Shown: positions 51,595 through 60,597, counted from the stretch's first letter. The stretch is DNA of 64,000 nucleotides from JAKACA01 sp963735115 (GCA_963735115.1 CAVTJR010000002.1:372001-436000), one strand, 5' to 3'. Notes: generated by a model not told the origin, from the letters alone. Made by a program: numbers and translations.

Positions 51595-52398
51595 TCAGGC
51601 GCCGACGACAACCTGCGCGAACCGTCGGAGCTCGACGTTGCCGTTGGCGCGAAGGAGGTCGGCGATGGTCTGCTTCTCGTCTCTCACGTAGGGCTGCTCG
51701 AGCAGGCACCGCTCCTTGAACCAGCCGTTCAAGCGACCCTCGATGATCTTGGGCAGGGCTGCGTCCGGCTTGCCCTCGTTGCGGGCGATCGCCTCCACCG
51801 TCTGACGCTCGGCCGCCACGATCTCCTCGGGCACGTCCTCACGGCGGAGGTACTCCGGTCGGGTGAAAGCAACGTGGACGGCGATGTCATGGGCGAGCTC
51901 CGGCGTCCCGCCGGCGAGCTCGACGAGGACGGCGTTCACGCCGCGACCGTTTTGGATGTGCTGGTAGCTGCCGATGACGGAGCCGACCGGCGCCTCGAAG
52001 CGCCTCGTCTGCCCGATGGCGATGTTCTCCTTCAGCGTGACGGCGAGCTTCTCCACCCGCTCAGCCTGGGCCTCGAGCGCTCCCTCGCCGCCGGCTGCCA
52101 GCTCGGCGGCCAGCTCGTCGACGAGCTGAACGAACTCTGCGGACTTGGCCACGAAGTCCGTCTCGCACTCGAGCGCCACGATGGCGCCGACGAGCCCTTC
52201 GACGACGACGGCGACGGCCCCTTCCTGCCGCTGCCGGTCCTCCCGCTTGCGGGCGCTGATCTTGCCTTGCTCACGCAGCCACTGCTCGGCCTTCTCGAGG
52301 TCGCCGTTGCACTCCTGGAGTGCTTCCCGGCAGTCGAGGATGCCGGCGCCCGTGCGCTTGCGAAGCTCGGCAACTTCCTTCGCTGTAAACGATGCCAC
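51595..52398 (-). CDS. tsf: Translation elongation factor Ts
   Basis: This 267-residue EF-Ts exchanges GDP on EF-Tu. Motifs: VAELRKRTGAGILDCREALQ (N-terminal domain), ALECETDFVAKSAEF and DIAVHVAFTRPEYLRREDVP. It starts at GTG one base after the rpsB stop with GGAGG six bases upstream. Confidence 0.95.
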   Translation of the reverse strand: MASFTAKEVAELRKRTGAGILDCREALQECNGDLEKAEQWLREQGKISARKREDRQRQEGAVAVVVEGLVGAIVALECETDFVAKSAEFVQLVDELAAELAAGGEGALEAQAERVEKLAVTLKENIAIGQTRRFEAPVGSVIGSYQHIQNGRGVNAVLVELAGGTPELAHDIAVHVAFTRPEYLRREDVPEEIVAAERQTVEAIARNEGKPDAALPKIIEGRLNGWFKERCLLEQPYVRDEKQTIADLLRANGNVELRRFAQVVVGA

Positions 52399-52399
52399 T

Positions 52400-53506
52400 T
52401 CAACCCTCCGTCAACGTATTTGTCTCAACTTCGCCCGCGCCCCCGTCACCGTCGATCCCGCTGCCACCGACTGCATCGCCCTCTAACTCACCGGCCGGTG
52501 TCGCAGGCTCGGCCGCAGGTGCCGCAACCTCAGCCGCAGGGGCCTCGGCCGGCACCTCAGCAGCTGCGGCAGCCTCTGCAGCTGCAGGCTCGGCAACAAC
52601 CTCCGGAGCCGAAGCCTCCGCGGCCGCCGGTGTGGCACCGGCGTCGGTTTCGGCGCCGGGGCCAGCACCAGCGTCCGCGTCAGAGGAGGGGGTTTCGGCG
52701 CCGGTGCCAGCACCAGCGTCCGCGTCAGAGGAGGGGGTTTCGGAACCCGCGCCAGGCAGCGGCCCCGCCGGCACCGCGTCCCCGATACGCGGTCCGCCCG
52801 ACTCGACGAGCGCCCGCCGCGAGGCGATGAAACGGCCTTCGGCGACGGCGTCGGCGATCACTCGGCACATGAGACGGCCCGCCCGGATGGCGTCGTCGTT
52901 GCCGGGGATGACGTAGTCGATGACGTCGGGGTCACAGTTCGTGTCGACGACGGCCACAACGGGCATGCGGAGCTTGTTCGCCTCCGTGACGGCGATGTGC
53001 TCCTTCTTCGTGTCGATGACGAAGATGGCGTCCGGCGGGCGCTGCAGTCGCCGGATACCGCCGAGGTTGCGCTCCAGCTTCTCGAGCTCGCGCTGGTGCT
53101 GCAGCGCCTCCTTCTTCGGCATCGCATCGAAGTCTCCGGCGGCCCGCGCCGCCTCCAGCTCCTGCAGCTTGCGGACGCGGCCGGCGACGGTCTGGAAGTT
53201 CGTGAGCATGCCGCCGAGCCAGCGCTGGTTGACGTAGGGCATGCCGCAGGCAACGGCGAATTCCGCCACCGGGTCCTGGGTCTGCTTCTTCGTTCCGACG
53301 AACATGATCGTGCCGCCACCGGCCACGAGGTCACGGACGAAGGCGTAGGCGGTGTTGACGCGTTGCAGGGTCTGGTTGAGATCGATGATGTAGATGCCGT
53401 TGCGCTCGCCGAAGATGAAACGCTTCATCTTCGGGTTCCAGCGACGAGTCTGGTGGCCGAAATGGACCCCGGCCTCGAGCATCTGCTTCATCGTGACGAC
53501 GGCCAC
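52400..53506 (-). CDS. rpsB: 30S ribosomal protein S2 with long C-terminal extension
   Basis: This protein has 368 residues. The first 240 are normal S2 (MKQMLEAGVHFGHQTRRWNPKM, TIMFVGTKKQ, YVNQRWLGGMLTNFQT, AIRAGRLMCRVIADA). The last 125 are an Ala/Glu/Pro/Asp low-complexity tail that includes two identical 15-residue units (from the 45-base repeat at 52651-52740). Such tails occur on S2 of some actinobacteria, but this one is long. It starts at GTG four bases after the whiG stop. Confidence 0.94.
   Translation of the reverse strand: MAVVTMKQMLEAGVHFGHQTRRWNPKMKRFIFGERNGIYIIDLNQTLQRVNTAYAFVRDLVAGGGTIMFVGTKKQTQDPVAEFAVACGMPYVNQRWLGGMLTNFQTVAGRVRKLQELEAARAAGDFDAMPKKEALQHQRELEKLERNLGGIRRLQRPPDAIFVIDTKKEHIAVTEANKLRMPVVAVVDTNCDPDVIDYVIPGNDDAIRAGRLMCRVIADAVAEGRFIASRRALVESGGPRIGDAVPAGPLPGAGSETPSSDADAGAGTGAETPSSDADAGAGPGAETDAGATPAAAEASAPEVVAEPAAAEAAAAAEVPAEAPAAEVAAPAAEPATPAGELEGDAVGGSGIDGDGGAGEVETNTLTEG
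52651..52740. repeat. Tandem 45-base repeat inside rpsB
   Basis: Two adjacent 45-base units (52651-52695 and 52696-52740) differ at a single base. The period is a multiple of three, so each unit encodes the same 15 residues (containing SSDADAGAG) in the S2 tail. The near identity suggests a recent duplication by slippage. Confidence 0.85.
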
Positions 53507-53509
53507 GGT

Positions 53510-54481
53510 TCATGTCCTCCCGGCGGTTGCGCTGATCCGGGCACGGCGCCGATGCGGCGACCGCGGGTGTACCCGGACGAGACTTCGATCAATGGTGTGA
53601 GGTCCGGACGAACCCCAGCCACAGATCGTAGCCGCTGCGGCGGGAGGCCCTGTACGCCCGAGCGGCTCCGCCATGGCTCCCGAGCGGGGCTGCAGGGTCG
53701 TGATCAGGAGATTCTGATCGCGCAACTTGTGGCGGAGCTGGTGAACGGCCTTCGTGTGGATTTGGCAGGCGCGGCTCTCGGTCACCCCGAGGATCTCCCC
53801 GATCTCGGACAGGTTCAACCGCTCGTAGTAGTAGAGGGTGAGCACGGTGCGCTCCCGGTCGGCCAAGCTGGCGATGGCGCGGGCGACGAGGCGGCGGGTC
53901 TCCTGCAGCTCGAGACGCGCCCCCGGACCCTCGTCGCTGTCGGCGATCGTGTCGCCGAGCGTGCGGAACCCCTGCCCACCGGTGAAGAGGACCTCGTCCA
54001 GCTGGAGCACGCTGGCGCGGGTGGTTTGGCGCAGCAGGGCGTCGAGCTCCTGCTGGGAGATGCCGAGCTCGACCGCCAGCTCCTCGTCGGTGGGCGAGCG
54101 CTGCAACTTGTGCTCGAGCTTGGTGTAGGCCTGATCGGCGGCCCGCGCCTTTGCCCGCACCGATCTCGGCACCCAGTCGATCGATCGCAGCTCGTCGAGG
54201 ATGGCGCCGCGGATGCGGGGAACGGCGTAGGTCTCGAACTTGAAACCGCGCTCGGGGTCGAACTTCTCGATGGCGTCGATGAGCCCGAGGATGCCGTAGC
54301 TGACGAGGTCGGCGCCGTCGAGCGTGTCCGGCAGCCGCGAGAGCACGCGGCCGGACACGAACTTCACGAGTGGCGAGTAGTGCAGGATGAGGCGGTCCCG
54401 GGTAGCTCGATCGCCCACGGCCTTGTACTCGGCCCAGAGCTGCTCGACCGTCTCCACGCGATCGACGCTCACGGGGGTCAT
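53510..54481 (-). CDS. whiG: FliA/WhiG-family sigma factor
   Basis: This 323-residue sigma factor has region 2 (LWAEYKAVGDRATRDRLIL, YSPLVKFVSGRVLSRLP, DLVSYGILGLIDAIEKFDPERGFKFETYAVPRIRGAILDELR), region 3 (ELAVELGISQQELDALL) and region 4 (TLYYYERLNLSEIGEILGVTESRACQIHTKAV). A 65-residue tail after TTLQPRSG is Arg/Pro-rich and runs up to the rpsB start. WhiG controls sporulation or motility genes in relatives; no flagellar genes are seen here. The ATG overlaps the xerC stop (ATGA). Confidence 0.9.
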   Translation of the reverse strand: MTPVSVDRVETVEQLWAEYKAVGDRATRDRLILHYSPLVKFVSGRVLSRLPDTLDGADLVSYGILGLIDAIEKFDPERGFKFETYAVPRIRGAILDELRSIDWVPRSVRAKARAADQAYTKLEHKLQRSPTDEELAVELGISQQELDALLRQTTRASVLQLDEVLFTGGQGFRTLGDTIADSDEGPGARLELQETRRLVARAIASLADRERTVLTLYYYERLNLSEIGEILGVTESRACQIHTKAVHQLRHKLRDQNLLITTLQPRSGAMAEPLGRTGPPAAAATICGWGSSGPHTIDRSLVRVHPRSPHRRRARISATAGRT

Positions 54482-55404
54482 GCCCTCGGGTGAGCGCTGC
54501 GATAGGCGCCCACCAAACGCTCGGTCGAGACGTGCGTGTAGACCTCGGTCGTGCGCAAGCTGGCGTGGCCGAGCAGCTCCTGCACCACGCGAAGGTCCGC
54601 CCCGCCGTCGAGGAGGTGGGTGGCGTACGTGTGCCGGATGGCGTGCGGGTGCGTGGGGACGGGCGAGCGGCGGTCGAGGACGCGGCGAACATCTCTCGGA
54701 GTCATGCGCCGGCCCCGCCAGTTGAGGAAGACCGCCGTCGCCACAGTGGCGGCGGCGGCGGCACCGGCTCCGACGGCACGCGAGGTGTCGGCGGCTGCGG
54801 GCGACAGGAAGGAGTCCCGGCCGCTCGCGAGGTAGGCGGCGAGCGCCTGCACGCTTGGCTCGCTCAGCGGCACGCGGCGCTCTTTGGAGCCCTTGCCCCA
54901 GACGGTGACCGAGCGAGCGGGCAGGTCGAGGCTCGTCAGGTCGAGCCCGCACAGCTCGGCGACACGCAGCCCGCTGCCGTACAGCAGCTCGAGGAGGGCG
55001 TCGTCCCGCAACCGGCGCGCAGGTTCGGCCTCGTCGGCCGCCCGGGGAGCATCCAGCAACTCCTCCACCTCGGCTGGGGAGAGAACCCGCGGCAGGCGTG
55101 CCTCGCCCGCTGGGGCGCTCAACCGACGCGACGGGTCCGAGGTGATGACCCCGGTGCGACGCAGCCAGGCGAAGTAGCAGCGCAGGGCGGAGGCCTTACG
55201 GGCGATGCTGCGACGGGCGTAGCGGCGAGTGTTCAAGAACGCGAGGTATCGCCGCAGCACCAAGCGATCAACGCTCTCCGGGCCTTCCGAGCCAGCGCGT
55301 TCCAGCCACTCGAGAAAGCCGGCCACATCTCCCTCGTAAGCCTTCCGTGTGGCCGGCGACTGCCCGGCAAGCGAGCGCACGAACCCATCGAGCTCGAAGC
55401 CCAT
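54478..55404 (-). CDS. xerC: Tyrosine recombinase XerC-type
   Basis: This protein has about 308 residues. The N-terminal SAM-like domain (FVRSLAGQSPATRKAYEGDVAGFLEWLE) precedes the catalytic domain with Arg in GSGLRVAELCGLDL, Lys in GKGSKERRVPL, HAIRHTYATHLLDGG and the nucleophile Tyr in TTEVYTHVS. An alanine-rich insertion of about 30 residues lies before the HxxR motif. It resolves chromosome dimers at dif. Position next to whiG and rpsB marks it as the housekeeping gene, not a mobile integrase. A TTG at 55455 is an alternative start. Confidence 0.9.
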   Translation of the reverse strand: MGFELDGFVRSLAGQSPATRKAYEGDVAGFLEWLERAGSEGPESVDRLVLRRYLAFLNTRRYARRSIARKASALRCYFAWLRRTGVITSDPSRRLSAPAGEARLPRVLSPAEVEELLDAPRAADEAEPARRLRDDALLELLYGSGLRVAELCGLDLTSLDLPARSVTVWGKGSKERRVPLSEPSVQALAAYLASGRDSFLSPAAADTSRAVGAGAAAAATVATAVFLNWRGRRMTPRDVRRVLDRRSPVPTHPHAIRHTYATHLLDGGADLRVVQELLGHASLRTTEVYTHVSTERLVGAYRSAHPRA

Positions 55405-55503
55405 CGCCTCAAACGGTACTTCCTCGTCGGCCTGGCCGGGGTCTTCCCCCCTCAACAGGGCCTCGAACGCGCATTGGGTCGCGTTGTAGGGGAAGATGGG
55501 GGT

Positions 55504-56196
55504 ATGGCAAGCCGCATACTGCTAGTCGAAGACGACGAGCGAATCCGCACCTCGATGCGCCTTTCACTCGAGGACGAGGGCTACGACGTGGAGGAGACCG
55601 AGAGCGGCGAGGACGCCCTTGAGGCCCATGCCCGTTCGCTCGTCGGCCAGAGCTTCGAGCTCATCGTGGTCGACATCATGCTGCCCGGCATGGACGGCTT
55701 CGCCTGCTGTCGCGAGCTGCGCAAGGTGAGCAGCGTGCCCATCATCATGGTGACCGCCCTCACCGACACCACGCACGTCGTCGCCGGCCTGGAGGCCGGC
55801 GCGGACGACTACGTGACGAAACCCTTCGAACCGAAAGAGCTCGCCGCCCGCATTCGCGCCCTGCTCCGACGGGCGCGGGCTACCGACGGCGGTCCGGTCT
55901 CGCTCGTGTTCGGGGACCTCGAGATCATGCCGGAGGCAGGTGTCGTGCGCAGCCAAGGCGAGGAGGTGCACCTCACGCGCACCGAGTTCCTCCTGCTGTG
56001 TGAGCTGGCGGCCAACTCCGGCAAGGTGCTCTCGCGCGAGCAGCTGCTGGAGCGCGTCTGGAGCTACGACTACTTCGGCGACGGCCGGCTCGTCGACGTC
56101 CACGTCCGGCGGCTGCGGACCAAAGTCGAGAAGGACCCGAGCGATCCCCGGCACGTCCTCACCGTCCGCGGTCTCGGGTACAAGCTGGCACCGTGA
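55504..56196 (+). CDS. mtrA: MtrA-like response regulator
   Basis: This 230-residue OmpR-family regulator has a receiver (ILLVEDDERIRTSMRLSL, phosphoacceptor Asp in VVDIMLPGMDG, YVTKPFEPKELAARIRALLRR) and a winged helix (HLTRTEFLLLCELAANSGKVLSREQLLERVW...VDVHVRRLRTKVEKDPSDPRHVLTVRGLGYKLAP). It overlaps the kinase gene by four bases. Gene order regulator-kinase-GerMN lipoprotein is that of mtrA-mtrB-lpqB, which governs cell-wall homeostasis and division in actinobacteria. Confidence 0.82.
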   Translation: MASRILLVEDDERIRTSMRLSLEDEGYDVEETESGEDALEAHARSLVGQSFELIVVDIMLPGMDGFACCRELRKVSSVPIIMVTALTDTTHVVAGLEAGADDYVTKPFEPKELAARIRALLRRARATDGGPVSLVFGDLEIMPEAGVVRSQGEEVHLTRTEFLLLCELAANSGKVLSREQLLERVWSYDYFGDGRLVDVHVRRLRTKVEKDPSDPRHVLTVRGLGYKLAP

Positions 56197-57907
56197 TCCG
56201 GGCGGGGCCCGCAGAGGCCCGGCGCGCCGGACCGAAAGACGGCGCCGGCAGCTCCGACCAAGCGGGTCGGAGATCCGCGCAGAGCCATGGGATCAGTCGC
56301 CGGCCGAGGCGCCACCTCGGCCTGGCGGCTCGTGTCACCACGACCTTCGCCCTCGGTGCGCTCGTGCTCTCGGGCGCCCTCGCATCGATCACGTACTTCT
56401 CCGTCCGATCCTCCCTCATCAGCCAGGAGAAGTCCTCGCTGGCGCACGAGGCGATCGCCAACGCCGAAGCGGTCAAGGCCCAGATCGAGGTGGCCCACCC
56501 GTACATCCCGAGTGCTCTGGCTTCGGTGAATGGGGCCCGCGGAGCCGAATCGATCCTCGAGGAGGCGGACGAGTGGTACCCCTCCTCCGCCTCGGTGGGC
56601 GAGAACGACGTCCCGTCGAAGCTTCGCTTGCTCGTGTCCAACGACCACCTCGCTGAGCAGGTCGTGGAAGTCGCCGGCGCACCGGTGCTCATCGTCGGCG
56701 TGCCCTTCCGCACGCCCGCCGAACACGTGGCCTACTTCCAGATCTTCAACATCTCCCAGTTGGCCGGTACCCTCCGCACGCTTCTCGGTGCGCTCATCCT
56801 GGCGGCGGGCGTCACGACCCTCGGGGGTGCCATCGTCGGCCGCTGGGGCGCCCGCCGCGCCCTTCGCCCCCTCCGTCAGACGGCGCAAGCGGCCCTGTCC
56901 ATCGCCGGCGGCCAGCTCGACACGCGCCTGGAGAGCGACGCCTATTCAGACCTTGCCGTCCTGACGTCGGCCTTCAACAAGATGGCCGACGGCTTGCAGG
57001 AACGCATCGAGCGGGAAGCCCGCTTCACCTCCGACGTCAACCACGAACTGCGCTCTCCCCTGACGACGGTGGCGACCGCTCTCTCGGTCCTGGAGGGGCG
57101 CCGGCAGGAACTGCCCGAACGCGCCCAGAAAGCCCTCGACTTACTCAGTGCGGAGGTGCGGCGCTTCCGCCGTCTCGTCGACGACCTCTTGGAGATCTCC
57201 CGCCTCGATGCCGGGCTCGGCGACGTGAACCGCGAGGAGGTGTCGCTCGGGCCACTCGTCGAACACACGGTGGCGGCGACTCCTCATCCGGTCCTCATCG
57301 ACATCCCGCCCACCGTGGGAGAACGACGGGTCGTGGTTGACAAGCTGCGCTTCGAGCGAGTGATGGCGAACCTTCTCGAGAACGCCGACCGCTACGCGGG
57401 CGGAGCCACCCGGGTCGTCGCCGACGCCGACGACCGCTGGGCACGGGTGGCGGTGGAGGATCGTGGGCCAGGCGTCCCGCCGGAGGAGCGGGTGCGCATC
57501 TTCGATCGCTTCTCCCGCGGCACGAGCGGGCGGCGGCGCGGTGCAGGGGACGGCACCGGGCTCGGGCTCGCCATCGTCGCCGAGCACGCCCGCCTCCTCG
57601 GCGGACGAGTCTGGGTCGAGACGAACGGCACGCGGGGGCGCGATTCGTCGTGCAACTTCCGGTGCAGCCGGTGTCGGAGCCGGAGTCGAACGGGCCGGCC
57701 CCGAGACGGACCGCCCGCAAGCCGGTCTCGATGCGGTCGACAAGCAGACAGGCAGCAGCGGCTGATCCGCCGTCTGCCCGCCCGGAGGCACGCGAGCCGG
57801 AGGGACGCGAGGCGACGGGGCGCGAGGCGACGGGGCGCGAGCCGGCGAGACGCCAGCCGGAGGGACGCGAGGCGACGGGGCGCGAGCCGGCGGGGCAGGA
57901 CCGATGA
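56193..57907 (+). pseudogene. mtrB: MtrB-like sensor histidine kinase with one-base frameshift near the end
   Basis: Two membrane helices (about 48-70 and 192-216) flank an extracytoplasmic domain. HAMP, the phosphoacceptor H284 in SDVNHELRSPLTTV, NLLENADRYAGG and DRGPGVP...GTGLGLAIVAEHARLLGG follow. At about 57634-57638, in a GGGGG run, the frame slips: one extra base gives RFVVQLPVQPV and a Ser/Glu/Arg-rich tail ending at 57907, whose stop overlaps the next start (ATGA). The uncorrected frame runs on without sense to 58724. A homopolymer error is likely. The tail carries repeats of GREATGRE type. Confidence 0.8.
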
Positions 57908-58617
57908 CAGGGGCGACGCCGGCGGTCGTCGGTGCGCTCGGCCGGTGGGCCACCGCCCGCCGGCGGGCGCCCGCGCGGCGGATGGCGCTGGCGGCTGCCC
58001 TGGGCGTCACGGCCCTGCTGGCGAGTGCCTGCGGCATACCGTATTCCGCCACGCCGCAAGCGCTTGGCGTGCCGCTGCCCGCGCAGCTGACGAACCCGAC
58101 AGTCGCCACGCCGGCGAAGTCGTCAGGGGCGGCTCCCTCGAAAGGCGTCCCTGTCTCCTTCTACTACATAAAAGGCCCGTTGTCCCTGCTCACGCCGTTG
58201 TTTCCTCCACAGGAGGTTGCGGCCCCCGTCACGCTGTCCGCAGTGCTGCGGATACTCGAAACCGGACCCCCCAGCGCCGACCAGGGCGCCGGCGCCACCA
58301 CCGCCTTCCCGCCGGGGTCGGACATCCGCGCCCTGCCCACCGTCCGTCGAGTCGCTCACATCGAGCTCGATCAACAGTACGAGACGGCCGGTCTGCAAGA
58401 GGCGGTCCTCGAGCTCGGCCAGATCGTCTACACGGTGTTGGGAACTCCGTCGCTCGGGCTGAAGGCCGTGCAGTTCTACTTCGACGGATCCCCCATCCAG
58501 GTCGTGAACGGGAACGGGGGCCTCGTGTCAGGCACGGTGAACGAAGCCACCTACTGCGTCAAGGCCGTCAGCGGCTGCCCGAAGCTCCCGAACCAGCGAC
58601 CTCGCTCCCCCGGCTAG
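57904..58617 (+). CDS. GerMN-domain lipoprotein (LpqB-like)
   Basis: This 237-residue protein has a signal sequence and lipobox (MALAAALGVTALLASACG), then a single GerMN domain (VPVSFYYIKGPLSLLTPLFP ... LEAV-type helix ... VQFYFDGSPIQVVNGNGGLVSGTVNEATYC). Classical LpqB is longer, with a second GerMN and a beta-propeller; this one is a short form. It overlaps the kinase gene by four bases. LpqB interacts with the extracellular part of MtrB, so a sensor accessory role is inferred. Confidence 0.78.
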   Translation: MTGATPAVVGALGRWATARRRAPARRMALAAALGVTALLASACGIPYSATPQALGVPLPAQLTNPTVATPAKSSGAAPSKGVPVSFYYIKGPLSLLTPLFPPQEVAAPVTLSAVLRILETGPPSADQGAGATTAFPPGSDIRALPTVRRVAHIELDQQYETAGLQEAVLELGQIVYTVLGTPSLGLKAVQFYFDGSPIQVVNGNGGLVSGTVNEATYCVKAVSGCPKLPNQRPRSPG

Positions 58618-58648
58618 CCCGCCCCCTGCGGGCCCACCCCGGTCAGCC

Positions 58649-59023
58649 TCAGGCTTCGATCCGGTCCAGCCTCGACTCCCAGGCGAGCCGGGGTGCGTCC
58701 GACCAGAGCCGCTCGAGGTCGTAGAAGGCCCTCGCCTCGTCGCTGAAGACGTGGACGACGAAGTCGCCGTAGTCCATGAGGACCCAGCGGGCGTCGTCCA
58801 AGCCCTCGATGGCCCTCGGCGACTGTCCGCCGTTGCCCTTCACCTGGCGCTCGACTTCCTCGGCGATGGCGCGCACCTGGCGGTCGTTGCTCCCGCTCGA
58901 GATCACGAAGTAGTCCGTGATGGCGATCAAATCACCTACCTCGATTACCACGGTGGGCTCGATGGTCTTGGCTGACGCTGCGCCGGCCGCGACGGTGACA
59001 AGATCGGTGGTCAACGGGGCCAC
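58649..59023 (-). CDS. rsfS: Ribosomal silencing factor RsfS
   Basis: This 124-residue protein of the RsfS/Iojap family binds L14 and blocks subunit joining in starved cells. It has VVIEVGDLIAITDYFVISSGSNDRQVRAIAEEVE, GLDDARWVLMDYGDFVVHVFSDEARAFYDLERLWSDAP. It follows nadD on the same strand, the standard bacterial pairing. Confidence 0.94.
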   Translation of the reverse strand: MAPLTTDLVTVAAGAASAKTIEPTVVIEVGDLIAITDYFVISSGSNDRQVRAIAEEVERQVKGNGGQSPRAIEGLDDARWVLMDYGDFVVHVFSDEARAFYDLERLWSDAPRLAWESRLDRIEA

Positions 59024-59060
59024 TCACCTCCTGGACTCGGGCATCCGCCCGGAGAGCACA

Positions 59061-59669
59061 TCATTCCTCGACAACATACAGGGAGCGTTCCCGCAACAGG
59101 CGGATGGCTTCGACGGGAACGAGGAAGTCGAGCGGGCGACCCGTGGCAGCCCGGTCGCGCAGGTCCGTGCTCGAGATCTCGAGGTCGGGGATCTCGACGA
59201 CGCTGAGATCCCAGCCCTTCAGCTGCGTGGGGTCGACGATGACCGCCCCGGGGCGGTTGACGACCACGAGGTGGAGCCGGCCGCGCAGCTCGTCAATTCG
59301 CTCCCAGGTGTCGAGGGTGCCCGCCACGTCCGCCCCGATGACGAGGTAGAGCTCGGCCCCGGGGTGGCGCCCCTCCAGCTCCTCGACCGTGTCGGCCGTG
59401 TAGGAGGGGCCGCCGCGGTCGATCTCGATGGCAGACGCCTCGACCCCCGGGCAGCTGCTGACGGCCGCCTCCACGAGGGCGAGGCGGTCGAGGGCCGGCG
59501 TCACCGGCCGCGCCTCCAGCTTCTGCCACGGCTCGTTGGCGACCACGAGGAGTACGCGGTCGAGGGCCATCTCGTAGCGGACATTCACGGCCGCCACGAG
59601 ATGGCCCACGTGCACCGGGTCGAAGGTCCCCCCGAGGATGCCGATCCGGGGCGGGGGCGCCTCAGGCAC
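59061..59669 (-). CDS. nadD: Nicotinate-nucleotide adenylyltransferase
   Basis: This 202-residue NadD makes deamido-NAD from nicotinate mononucleotide. It has the nucleotidyltransferase motif GGTFDPVHVGHLVAA at the N-terminus and ISSTDLRDRAATGRPL near the end. The start is GTG at 59669, overlapping the end of the LLM oxidoreductase gene by eight bases. The longer open frame to 59933 is antisense-like and lacks homology. Confidence 0.93.
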   Translation of the reverse strand: MPEAPPPRIGILGGTFDPVHVGHLVAAVNVRYEMALDRVLLVVANEPWQKLEARPVTPALDRLALVEAAVSSCPGVEASAIEIDRGGPSYTADTVEELEGRHPGAELYLVIGADVAGTLDTWERIDELRGRLHLVVVNRPGAVIVDPTQLKGWDLSVVEIPDLEISSTDLRDRAATGRPLDFLVPVEAIRLLRERSLYVVEE

Positions 59670-60591
59670 CGGCGAGGCGGGCGACGACGGGGGCGAAGGC
59701 GTCCACGTCGGCCCCGTGCAACACCCAGTAGGACAAGCCCATCTCCTCCCTGCGCTCGAGCAGCGTCTCGACGACCTCGTCCTCCGTGCCGACAAGGACT
59801 GTCGACGATGCCGCCACGTCGGCCGCCGGGTAGCCCATGAGGGCCGCCATCTCCTCGGCGACGACCGCCTTCGGCCTGCCGATCTGGGCGACAAAGACGA
59901 GGCTCTGGAGCTCGAGGTCGCCGAAGCGCCCACCGGCTGCCTCCTTGATCCAGCCGATGCGCTCGGTGTAGGCGGCCGGCGTCGTGCTGGCGATCGACTC
60001 GGCGTCGATGGCGCCCGAGACGAGGCGAGGGTTGACGCCGATGATGTCGGCCTGCTCGACGGCGAGCCGGAGCACCCGCCGGCTGCCGCCTCCGATGAGG
60101 AGCTGAGGCCCGCCAGGCGTGTGCGGCTTCGGCAGGCAGGTCGCCCCCGAGAGCTCGTAGTGCTCGCCCGAGAAGCTCACGGTCTCACCCGTCCAGAGCC
60201 TGCGCAAGAGCTGCACGCTCTCCTCGAGGCGGCTCACGCGCTTTGCCGGGGCGTCATAGGCGAGGCCCGCCTGGTCGTAGTCGGTGCGCAACCAGCCGGC
60301 GCCAAGGCCGACCTCGAGGCGGCCTTCGGACACGAGGTCGAGCGTGGCGAGCTCTTTGGCGAGGACGAGAGGATGCCGGTAGTCGTTGTCGAGCACGAGG
60401 GAGCCGACCTTCAGCTGGCGGGTCGCCTCGGCTGCCACCGTGAGGGCGACTAGCGGGCCCCACTCGTCGCCGAAGTGGTCGGGGATGAACATCGTCGAGT
60501 AGCCGAGGTCCTCGAGCTGACGGGCGCGTTCTCGCCAGGCCGCGCCGTCGGCGGCGTTCGAGTACTGCACCCCGAATCGAAACGGTCGCAT
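59662..60591 (-). CDS. F420-dependent LLM-class oxidoreductase
   Basis: This 309-residue luciferase-like protein has FRFGVQYSNAADGAAWRERARQLEDLGYSTMFIPDHF, DYRHPLVLAKELATLDLVSEGRLEVGLGAGW and a C-terminal VVETLLERREEMGLSYWVLHG. The pattern is that of an F420-dependent subfamily I recall as TIGR03621. Cofactor F420 is inferred from family. Substrate unknown. It overlaps nadD and has a leaderless-type promoter. Confidence 0.88.
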   Translation of the reverse strand: MRPFRFGVQYSNAADGAAWRERARQLEDLGYSTMFIPDHFGDEWGPLVALTVAAEATRQLKVGSLVLDNDYRHPLVLAKELATLDLVSEGRLEVGLGAGWLRTDYDQAGLAYDAPAKRVSRLEESVQLLRRLWTGETVSFSGEHYELSGATCLPKPHTPGGPQLLIGGGSRRVLRLAVEQADIIGVNPRLVSGAIDAESIASTTPAAYTERIGWIKEAAGGRFGDLELQSLVFVAQIGRPKAVVAEEMAALMGYPAADVAASSTVLVGTEDEVVETLLERREEMGLSYWVLHGADVDAFAPVVARLAGA

Positions 60592-60597
60592 CCGGCG

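Noticed and set aside
52651..52740. Closely spaced repeats that could suggest a CRISPR array
   Set aside because: Only two adjacent units without spacers, in frame inside rpsB. No CRISPR array or cas gene is visible in the window.
54478..55404. Tyrosine recombinase as evidence for an integrated element using the tRNA-Leu remnant
   Set aside because: The gene sits in the conserved xerC-whiG-rpsB context about 49 kb from the tRNA, and no other mobile-element genes or flanking direct repeats were seen.
57908..58724. Continuation of the kinase frame to 843 codons
   Set aside because: Beyond the frameshift the translation is Arg/Ala-rich nonsense overlapping the GerMN lipoprotein gene, which is well supported in its own frame.
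59670..59933. 290-codon version of nadD
   Set aside because: The upstream part is antisense-like serine/arginine sequence over the LLM gene; the NadD motif begins a few residues after GTG 59669.
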